DNA from: Syntrophaceae bacterium UBA5744
GTDB lineage: Bacteria; Desulfobacterota; Syntrophia; Syntrophales; UBA2192
Direction: 5' to 3'
Assembly (NCBI GenBank): GCA_002419215.1
Contig: DIFQ01000065.1
Span: 1 to 19,552, forward strand
Length of the DNA: 19,552 bases
The stretch's first letter is position 1, and each line of letters starts with the position of its first letter. The position numbers and the translations under genes are program-made. This document shows, in pieces, positions 7,899-13,045 of this stretch. The notes beneath the pieces were generated by a model. That model ran no database searches, was not told the origin of the DNA, and saw nothing but the letters and a program-made list of their open reading frames with translations.

Positions 7899-8303
7899 AT
7901 GGGAGAAAAAGATCCTGTCAGGGAGTTTTTGAAGAAGCGCGGCTGTCCGGAACACGTGGTCCGGGGGGGGCTGCGGGGGCTTGCGGAGAGCTGGGAAGAG
8001 GTCGTCCGGTCCGTCGAGGAGGGCTACAGTTTCGGGCTCGACGACTATCTGAACGACCTGGACGGCCGGCAGCTCCTCGAGGAAGCCCTTGCCGTCGCAC
8101 CCGCGCAGGAAAAGAAGACCACACGGCAGCGAGTCCGTCGTGCCGATGCGAAAATGCAGACGCTCGTCCGGCCGGCGGGCAGTTGCCTCTGGGGAGACGA
8201 GACGGCCCGGCAGGAGGGATGGACGGCAAAGCAAAACTGGTGGTATTACTCCGTACCGGTTAACCCCGGCGAAGAGCTTCTGGACGAACTCGGCGATCCG
8301 TGA
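7899..8303 (+). CDS. Uncharacterised 134-aa protein, possible partner of the toxin-like lipoprotein
   Basis: 134 aa, cytosolic by appearance: no signal peptide or membrane segment. Two parts are visible. Residues 1-65 form a helical, acidic region (DPVREFLKKRGCPEHVVRGGL, SWEEVV, GYSFGLDDYLNDLDGRQLLEEAL). A basic linker (KKTTRQRVRRAD) leads to a Trp-rich tail with WTAKQNWWYYSVP. I do not recognise a named family; the helical part recalls small immunity-type proteins, a weak impression. ATG 7899 has GAGAGG 5 nt upstream; GTG 7893 is an alternative. It lies 87 nt after the toxin-like gene on the same strand, so toxin/immunity pairing is possible but unproven. Convergent with the next gene. Confidence 0.7.
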   Translation: MGEKDPVREFLKKRGCPEHVVRGGLRGLAESWEEVVRSVEEGYSFGLDDYLNDLDGRQLLEEALAVAPAQEKKTTRQRVRRADAKMQTLVRPAGSCLWGDETARQEGWTAKQNWWYYSVPVNPGEELLDELGDP

Positions 8304-8327
8304 TGCAGGGCGGAGCCCGGCCGGGGG

Positions 8328-9233
8328 CTAAGTTGGATGGACGTACGGCCTGAACCCGGCAACACTGTGACGCAGGTGCCAGCGCTCCCTGGATTTCACA
8401 TCCTCGGGCAGGTCTTCAAGGCAGGCAAGAGCCGGGTCTTTCCCAAGCAGTTCCGCGATGACCTTCTCTTCAAAGACACCTTCCTTTTCCCCCGCGTGTT
8501 TCTGCGCCACCGACATCCACAAATCGAGTTGGCCGAAGGCAAGGCCGAGGGCCCTGCGGACATCCCGCGTGTAGCCGTAATGCGAAAAACACAACACCGA
8601 GGCCTCGACGGCTCGCAGCCGTTCAATGGAGCGGCGGTACGCCGGGTAATCGAAGCCGCCCGGTGGGCAGCCGACCCGAAGGTAGAACCTGTCTGCGAGA
8701 GGAAAAAAGATGCCCGCCGCCTCGCCGGTGAACAGCGCTCCATCCATCCGAAAAGCGAGCTGGTGCGGCGCGTGTCCAGGCGTCTCGATGCTTTCGATCG
8801 TCAGTCCGCCGATCCGGATCGTTTCTTCGAAACCGATGCGGTCCGCCGGCGCCGGGTCGGGTTTTCCGTACATCTCGGCAATCTCGCCCAGATTCTGCAA
8901 GGAGACGGCCCAGAGCCTGGCGGGGTCAACCAGGTGCGGCGCTCCGCGGGGATGGCAGATCACTCTCGCTTCCGGGTAACGCAGGAGCAGGTGCCCCAAA
9001 CCCCCGCTGTGGTCCAGATGAACGTGAGTCAATAGAACGAGGTCGAGACGTTTCAGACCACTGCTTTCGAGCGCTCGGACCAGGGTCGGGATCGACGATG
9101 CGGGGCCCGGGTCCACGAGAACGGTTGCATGGGCATCGACATGAAGCCAGCTCGTGACGAAGTGCCTGAAGCCGCTCATCGGCAGGGGAAGATCCACCAT
9201 GCGAAGCCGGGAGGACGGGGGCGCCTGATTCAT
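8328..9233 (-). CDS. Metallo-beta-lactamase-fold hydrolase
   Basis: 301 aa. The metal site is visible as THVHLDH (H70, H72, D74, H75), H154 in TPGHAPHQ, E171 in LFTGEAAG where most relatives have Asp, and H218 in FSHYGYT. This is the layout of glyoxalase-II-like/general MBL hydrolases; the substrate is unknown. The last ~70 residues (from DVRRALG onward) form a helical tail. ATG 9233 is chosen because a plausible minus-strand promoter (-10 at 9283-9288) puts the transcript start near 9276, ruling out upstream in-frame starts; ATG 9200 remains possible. Convergent with the 134-aa gene, with only 24 nt between their ends. Confidence 0.85.
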   Translation of the reverse strand: MNQAPPSSRLRMVDLPLPMSGFRHFVTSWLHVDAHATVLVDPGPASSIPTLVRALESSGLKRLDLVLLTHVHLDHSGGLGHLLLRYPEARVICHPRGAPHLVDPARLWAVSLQNLGEIAEMYGKPDPAPADRIGFEETIRIGGLTIESIETPGHAPHQLAFRMDGALFTGEAAGIFFPLADRFYLRVGCPPGGFDYPAYRRSIERLRAVEASVLCFSHYGYTRDVRRALGLAFGQLDLWMSVAQKHAGEKEGVFEEKVIAELLGKDPALACLEDLPEDVKSRERWHLRHSVAGFRPYVHPT

Positions 9234-9282
9234 TTCGTGTCTCGCTGCAGATCGATTTTTTGTTTCAAGCAAAGGCATCGCC

Positions 9283-9311
9283 AGCTTAAGACATCCGTTT
9301 GCCTTCGTCAA
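9283..9311 (-). promoter_or_regulatory. Possible sigma70 promoter for the MBL-fold gene
   Basis: On the minus strand, -35 TTGACG (9311-9306) and -10 TAAGCT (9288-9283) are 17 nt apart. The -35 box is good and the -10 box weak. The leader to ATG 9233 would be about 43 nt. Confidence 0.35.
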
Positions 9312-9541
9312 CTCTTGATGCCGGCCATGTTTCGCGCGGCACAAGGTTCACCCTCAGGACGGATGTCTTCCCGGCGCATCCCTCTCAGGCGTGATCGCCG
9401 GCAGCCCGGGTCCCGGGATGAGTCGCGGCTTCTGCGTCGGATCATCCCTCGGGCGTGTGCCTCCCTGAACTTCTCGATCACCGGGCAACCGATCAGGACC
9501 ATGACGAAGATCAGGGTCGTTGCGGCCAGCGCTTCCCGCAT
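9308..9541 (-). CDS. Doubtful small membrane-anchored or lipoprotein-like ORF
   Basis: 77 aa beginning MREALAATTLIFVMVLIGC, a plausible N-terminal hydrophobic segment that could be a membrane anchor or a signal peptide with a poor lipobox (LIGC). The rest is Arg-rich with no motif. GAGGG lies 8 nt before the ATG. No homologous pattern is recognised and codon use looks poor, so it may be chance. If it is not a gene, the whole stretch 9234-9810 is non-coding apart from the promoters and hairpin listed here. Confidence 0.28.
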   Translation of the reverse strand: MREALAATTLIFVMVLIGCPVIEKFREAHARGMIRRRSRDSSRDPGCRRSRLRGMRREDIRPEGEPCAARNMAGIKS

Positions 9542-9705
9542 CTGCCGGCCCTCGTTTCTTCGCTGGAGTCGGCCGGGCCCGCCCGGGAGGCCATCGCCAT
9601 TGCCCGGCCCCGCCGTCGCAAGAGAGAGTCTCTATCCTGGATCTGCCGCGCCCATTTGCGTTTTCAAGATGCGGCGATCCGGTTTGAGGGCGCCGCACAA
9701 TCCCG

Positions 9706-9734
9706 TTGACTCCGCCGGCCTGCATGGGTATTCT
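9706..9734 (+). promoter_or_regulatory. Sigma70-like promoter of the quinone oxidoreductase gene
   Basis: -35 TTGACT (9706-9711) and -10 TATTCT (9729-9734) with a 17-nt spacer. The predicted start near 9741 gives a leader of about 70 nt that contains a strong hairpin. Confidence 0.55.
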
Positions 9735-9762
9735 GACAAAGAATTAAAAGGACACCAGATCG

Positions 9763-9789
9763 CGAAACGGCGGGGCGCCCCCCGTTTCG
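9763..9789 (+). promoter_or_regulatory. Leader hairpin ahead of the quinone oxidoreductase gene
   Basis: CGAAACGG (9763-9770) pairs perfectly with CCGTTTCG (9782-9789). The enclosed GGGGCGCCCC is itself self-complementary, so most of the 27 nt can pair. No T run follows, so it is not a simple terminator. It ends 10 nt before the GGGAGG ribosome binding site (9800-9805) and could affect transcript stability or translation. Confidence 0.5.
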
Positions 9790-9810
9790 TGTGCAACCCG
9801 GGAGGCGTTC

Positions 9811-10800
9811 ATGAAAGCGGTCCTGATGGAAGGCTTTGGAGGCGTTGAGGTCCTGAAGGTGGGGGAGTTGCCGGCGCCGAAGCCGGCGACAGGCCAGGTG
9901 CTCATCCGCGTCATCGCCACCTCCATCAACCGGCCCGATCTCGTTCAGAGGGGGGGCAAGTACCCGCCTCCCCCCGGGGAGTCTGACATTTTGGGGCTGG
10001 AAGTGGCGGGTGTCATCGAGGAACTCGGCCCCGGAGTGAGCGGCTGGAAAAAGGGCGACCGCGTCATGTCGCTGGTCGGAGGCGGCGGGTACGCCGAGTA
10101 TGCCGTGGCCTATGCGAACCACCCCATGCGCATTCCTGAAAGCATGAGCTACGAGGAGGCGGCCTGCGTCTGCGAGTCCTACATCACGGCTTTTCTGAAT
10201 GTCTTCATCCTCGGGGAGCTGGGCGACGGCCAGATCGCGCTCCTTCACGGCGGGGGCGGCGGGGTCAACACGGCGGCCGTGCAGTTGAGCAAGGCTCTCG
10301 TCCCCAACACGAAGCTCATCGTCACGGCATCCCCCGAAAAGATGGACCGGGTGAAGAAGCTGGGGGTGGATCTGGTGATCAATTACAGGGAAACGCCCGA
10401 TTTCTCGGAAGCCGTGAAGAATTTCACCGGCAAGCGGGGTGTCGATGTGATCCTGGACCACATCGGGGCCAAGTACCTGGAGCCGAACATGAACTCGCTG
10501 GGCTATGCAGGGAGGCTCGTCCTCATCGGGGTGACGAGCGGCATCAAGGCCGAGCTGAACCTGGGCCTCATGATGGTAAAACGCCAGCGGATCATCGGTT
10601 CGGTGCTTCGCTCCCGACCCGTCTCCGAAAAGGGTGAGATCGTGGCCGAGTTCACGCGGCGGGCCCTGCCCAGGTTTGCCGACCGGTCGATCGTCCCTCT
10701 CATCGAGAAGGTCTTTTCCCTCGAGGAGGTGCAGGCGGCCCATCGGATGATGGAGGAAGACAGGCACTTCGGAAAGATCGTGCTGCGCGTGGGAGCCTGA
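9811..10800 (+). CDS. NAD(P)H:quinone oxidoreductase, PIG3-like MDR family
   Basis: 329 aa, full length for zinc-free medium-chain dehydrogenase/reductase quinone oxidoreductases. The N-terminal catalytic part has SINRPDLVQRGGKYPPPPG and LGLEVAGVIEELG, the PIG3 (TP53I3) signature; no catalytic or structural zinc cysteines are present. The Rossmann part has LLHGGGGGVNTAAVQL (from about 144) where most relatives have GxxGVGTAA; Asn replaces the usual Gly of GVG. GVDVILDHIGA and LRSRPVSEKGEI are further family marks. It is expected to reduce quinones or related enones with NADPH. ATG 9811 follows GGGAGG. It sits alone behind its own promoter and is followed by two heptamer repeats and a weak terminator before the YeeE/YedE genes. 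Confidence 0.9.
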   Translation: MKAVLMEGFGGVEVLKVGELPAPKPATGQVLIRVIATSINRPDLVQRGGKYPPPPGESDILGLEVAGVIEELGPGVSGWKKGDRVMSLVGGGGYAEYAVAYANHPMRIPESMSYEEAACVCESYITAFLNVFILGELGDGQIALLHGGGGGVNTAAVQLSKALVPNTKLIVTASPEKMDRVKKLGVDLVINYRETPDFSEAVKNFTGKRGVDVILDHIGAKYLEPNMNSLGYAGRLVLIGVTSGIKAELNLGLMMVKRQRIIGSVLRSRPVSEKGEIVAEFTRRALPRFADRSIVPLIEKVFSLEEVQAAHRMMEEDRHFGKIVLRVGA

Positions 10801-10809
10801 TCGGCTATC

Positions 10810-10844
10810 AGGCGACAGGCAGCAGGCAACAGGCAACAGGCAAC
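10810..10844 (+). repeat. Heptamer tandem repeat, AGGCAAC type
   Basis: Five uninterrupted 7-bp units (AGGCGAC, AGGCAGC, then AGGCAAC three times), starting nine bases after the oxidoreductase stop. The last unit runs into a terminator-like stem. It is a different sequence family from GGGTATC but has the same unit length and the same place relative to a gene end. Confidence 0.88.
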
Positions 10845-10874
10845 GGAAAACTGCCGTTGCGGATTCCTTTTTTA
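10840..10874 (+). terminator. Weak intrinsic terminator after the quinone oxidoreductase
   Basis: A 7-bp perfect stem GCAACGG/CCGTTGC (10840-10846/10854-10860) with a 7-nt loop. A T6 run lies eight bases beyond the stem, farther than is ideal. The left arm is made from the last heptamer repeat. Confidence 0.45.
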
Positions 10875-10895
10875 ACTGACCACTGGCCACTGGCC
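10875..10895 (+). repeat. Short heptamer repeat, ACTGGCC type
   Basis: Three 7-bp units, ACTGACC, ACTGGCC and ACTGGCC, immediately followed by ACTTC. It lies between the terminator-like hairpin and the ribosome binding site of the YeeE/YedE gene. It is a third unit sequence with the same 7-bp period. Confidence 0.7.
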
Positions 10896-10916
10896 ACTTC
10901 ATGGACGGAGGAAACG

Positions 10917-11438
10917 ATGAAGGTCATGACACGAAGGGGATGGTCGCCCTATATCGCCGGCGGGCTGGCGGGCTTGCTGCTGGTGGCATCGGTATTCCTG
11001 ACTGGCAAGTATTTCGGCGCCTCGACGACATTTGTCCGCACGGCGGGCATGATCGAGCAGGTCGTCGCGCCGGAACACGCGGCGGGCCAGGAATACTACA
11101 AGAAGGAAAAGATCAAGATCGAGTGGCAGTGGATGTTCGTCGTGGGGATCTTCTTCGGGGCCCTGGCGGCGGCGGTGTTCACGAAAGAATTCCGGTCGAC
11201 CCCCGTGCCGCCCATGTGGGAATCCCGGTTCGGGCCTTCGAAGGCCAAGCGCTGGGGCGCGGCCTTCCTCGGGGGCATCGTCCTCATGTTGGGGGCCCGC
11301 ATGGCCGACGGGTGACCGAGCGGCCACGGTTTGAGCGGTCTGGCTCAAATAGCGGTCAGCGGCTACATCGCCCTGGTCTGTTTCTTCGGTGCCGGCGCCG
11401 TCATGGCGCGAATCCTCTACGGAGGTGACAGAAGATGA
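10917..11438 (+). CDS. YeeE/YedE-family transporter half, putative selenoprotein (TGA at 11313-11315 read as Sec133)
   Basis: 173 aa if the in-frame TGA is read through; otherwise 132 aa. Residues about 10-32 and 65-85 look like membrane helices; WSPYIAGGLAGL, GKYFGASTTFVR and WQWMFV are typical of the N-half of split YeeE/YedE thiosulfate-transporter-like proteins. At the TGA the chain reads MLGARMADG-TGA-PSGHGLSGLAQIAVSGYIAL; family members have Cys at exactly this spot (ADGCPSGHG or GCTSGHG). After the TGA 40 more codons stay in frame, include another membrane helix, and stop at 11436-11438 in an ATGA overlap with the next gene. A SECIS-like hairpin follows the TGA. The substituted Cys is one of those implicated in relaying thiosulfate in this family. 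ATG 10917 has GGAGG 5 nt upstream. Automated annotation would truncate it at 11315. Confidence 0.88.
11322..11358 (+). promoter_or_regulatory. Putative bacterial SECIS element
   Basis: UUUGAGC (11330-11336) pairs perfectly with GCUCAAA (11343-11349) around a 6-nt loop GGUCUG; a flanking G-U pair adds an eighth. A lower GGCC/GGUC stem (11322-11325/11354-11357) can form below an internal loop. The apical loop begins 21 nt after the TGA, inside the spacing expected for bacterial SECIS elements, and GGUCU is the loop sequence of the Escherichia coli fdhF element. It lies within the coding region, as bacterial SECIS elements do. Confidence 0.8.
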
Positions 11439-11962
11439 ACGAGCTTCTTTCCGGCCTCATCACCGGTGTGATCTTCGGATTCCTCCTCCAGAAGGGGCAG
11501 GTGCTGCGCTACGACAAGCAAGTGGGTGCCCTGCGTTTTCTCGACATGACGATCATGAAGTTCATGCTCTCGGCAATCCTCGTCGCCATGATCGGGCTCT
11601 ACGGCCTCTACGAGTTCGGCCTCATCAAGTTCAGCATCAAGGAAACGATCATCGGGGCCAATGTCATCGGAGGACTCCTGTTCGGCATCGGCTGGGCCGT
11701 CGTGGGATACTGCCCGGGAACGGCCGTCGGAGCCCTTGCCGAGGGTCGCTGGGACGCCTTGTTCGGCCTGGCGGGGATGATCCTGGGAGCGGCCATATTC
11801 GCGGAGGCCTACCCGCAGGTAAAGGCGACGATCCTCACCTGGGGCAATTACGGGAAGATCACGATCCCGACGGCCCTGGGCGTGGGGCCCTGGCCTGTCA
11901 TCGCAGTCATCACGGCGGGATTCCTGGGGCTTTTCTGGCTCTTCGAGAAAAAGGGGCTGTGA
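11435..11962 (+). CDS. YeeE/YedE-family transporter, second half
   Basis: 175 aa with about four hydrophobic helices: LLSGLITGVIFGFLL near 4-18, one near 42-60, one near 70-90 and one near the C-terminus. The family signature GYCPGTAVGALAEG lies near 90-103 and carries the second conserved Cys. Together with the preceding protein it makes the full complement of the larger fused YeeE/YedE (TsuA-type) transporters, so the two probably form one inner-membrane unit for thiosulfate or a related sulfur or selenium species; the substrate is inferred from the family. Its ATG overlaps the upstream stop (ATGA), and GGAGG at 11421-11425 lies within the upstream gene, implying translational coupling to the selenoprotein. 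A palindromic repeat follows its stop. Confidence 0.92.
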   Translation: MNELLSGLITGVIFGFLLQKGQVLRYDKQVGALRFLDMTIMKFMLSAILVAMIGLYGLYEFGLIKFSIKETIIGANVIGGLLFGIGWAVVGYCPGTAVGALAEGRWDALFGLAGMILGAAIFAEAYPQVKATILTWGNYGKITIPTALGVGPWPVIAVITAGFLGLFWLFEKKGL

Positions 11963-11969
11963 GCCACAC

Positions 11970-12125
11970 GCCGCTGCGCGGCAGTGTTAAGAAGTGTTTG
12001 AGTGTCTAAGTGTCTGAGTGAAGATAAGAAAAAACAAAGGGTTGCCCAGAGATCAAGACCGGAATGCGGAAGCAAATTCTTTATCTTCACTCAATCACTT
12101 AAACACTCAGACACTCAGACACTTT
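11970..12125. repeat. Palindromic octamer-repeat element, copy 1
   Basis: It starts with the 17-mer GCCGCTGCGCGGCAGTG (itself a GCCGC/GCGGC hairpin). The left arm is four 8-bp units (AAGTGTTT, GAGTGTCT, AAGTGTCT, GAGTGAAG; 11992-12023). A ~60-nt core contains AAGGGTTGCC and ACCGGAATGCGGA. The right arm is five complementary octamers (12085-12124). The arms form a long imperfect inverted repeat exactly filling the gap between two convergent genes, where it could act as a two-way terminator. Its core and right arm match, in reverse, the element at 15681. Confidence 0.85.
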
Positions 12126-12587
12126 TTACGGTTCCACTTTCTCGGGGGACGGCGGAAAAATCTCGACGCTGTCGATGCCCGTTCTCTTGATCACCGCCTG
12201 GATGCCCGGGGCGGAATACCACGCACCGATACGCTCGCCGCGCTGGTCGACCATCTCGAAGCCGCTGAGGTTCCGATTCATCTGCAGGGATTTTGACTGC
12301 ATGCCCGTAACGAGTCTCTTCATCGCATCCTCCCCGTTGACCCTCACCCAGCGACCGGCCGAATCGAAACGGAACCGCCTCTCCACGCCAATGATCGCAA
12401 CGGGGCACGACTCGGGCCCGCTGAACCAGTAGTCGTGATCGGGAACCATCCGATAGGATTGAAAATCCGCCGTTGCGTCTGCACTGGGCCTGAGCATGCC
12501 GAAGTTCTCCCCCGACCGGCTGACGAAGAAAACGATCACGCCGATGAAAAGGGCAACTACAACGAGTATAACCGCTTTTTCGTCCAT
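12126..12587 (-). CDS. Uncharacterised membrane-anchored protein
   Basis: 153 aa. One N-terminal hydrophobic helix (KAVILVVVALFIGVIVFFV, residues 4-22) without a cleavage site suggests a signal anchor, with the rest outside the cytoplasmic membrane. The soluble part contains RMVPDHDYWFSGPESCPVAI, RRFRFDSAGRWVRVNGEDA and a late GAWYSAPGIQAVIK. I do not recognise a family. The ATG at 12587 has AGGA 7 nt upstream. It is divergent from the ferredoxin/kor operon and convergent with the YeeE/YedE pair; its stop codon lies directly against the end of the palindromic repeat. Confidence 0.75.
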   Translation of the reverse strand: MDEKAVILVVVALFIGVIVFFVSRSGENFGMLRPSADATADFQSYRMVPDHDYWFSGPESCPVAIIGVERRFRFDSAGRWVRVNGEDAMKRLVTGMQSKSLQMNRNLSGFEMVDQRGERIGAWYSAPGIQAVIKRTGIDSVEIFPPSPEKVEP

Positions 12588-12742
12588 ATCCGTCCTGTTT
12601 ACCTATAACGGACCGATCGGAGCCGGTCAATGGGAAATTGTGATGGACGTTACAATGCGTAAAAATGCTTGTCGTAACGCCAACGGCATGATATGAGGCC
12701 CCTTTCTGCATAGAAACACATAAACGGCAGGCTCGAATCGAC

Positions 12743-13045
12743 ATGGTGAAATCGACCGTTACAGAAACGAAACCCGATTCCGGAGAATCGGGGGGCGCCG
12801 GTGCGGCCCGGAAGCCCGAAAAGGCGAAGAAGAGCTACCGGCCATTCATCATCCAGGCATGGTGCAAGAAATGCGGCATCTGCGTGGCTTTCTGCCCGAA
12901 GCATGTCTTTCGCTGCGACGACAGGGGCGTTCACGTGGATAAGCCCGAGGAATGCATCGGGTGCCGGTTCTGCGAGATGCACTGCCCCGATCTGGCCATT
13001 TCGGTGCAGGAACGGGAGTCCGCACCGGGGGTAAAGGCTTCATGA
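12743..13045 (+). CDS. korD: 2x[4Fe-4S] ferredoxin subunit of a 2-oxoacid:ferredoxin oxidoreductase (KorD-like)
   Basis: 100 aa. Two CxxCxxCxxxCP clusters: C41, C44, C47, C51 and C71, C74, C77, C81, so two [4Fe-4S] centres are expected. The first 30 residues are a charged, Gly/Lys-rich extension without a predicted role. As the first gene of a ferredoxin-alpha-beta-gamma set it corresponds to the delta subunit that takes electrons from the ThDP/cluster centre of the enzyme. Its stop overlaps the start of the alpha gene (ATGA). No strong ribosome binding site is visible before ATG 12743; the 155-nt gap to the divergent gene should hold the promoter, but I see only weak candidates. Confidence 0.88.
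   Translation: MVKSTVTETKPDSGESGGAGAARKPEKAKKSYRPFIIQAWCKKCGICVAFCPKHVFRCDDRGVHVDKPEECIGCRFCEMHCPDLAISVQERESAPGVKAS

Noticed and set aside
7808..8263. An open frame starting in the heptamer repeat after the toxin-like lipoprotein
   Set aside because: Its start (VSGLGYRVSG) is translated repeat and the rest is out of frame with the better 134-aa gene at 7899.
9664..10902. A 412-codon minus-strand frame opposite the quinone oxidoreductase
   Set aside because: It begins inside the heptamer repeats (PVASGQ and LPVACCLSPDS are repeat translations) and has no family features; the plus-strand gene is clearly real.
10917..11315. Treating the first YeeE/YedE gene as a normal 132-aa gene, or as a pseudogene broken by a nonsense mutation
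   Set aside because: The frame stays open and family-like to a tight overlap with the next gene, the TGA sits on the conserved Cys, and a SECIS-like hairpin follows. A chance mutation would not explain all three.
11970..12125. A CRISPR array
   Set aside because: Units are 8 bp, contiguous and arranged as inverted arms around one core; there are no regularly spaced unique spacers and no cas genes.
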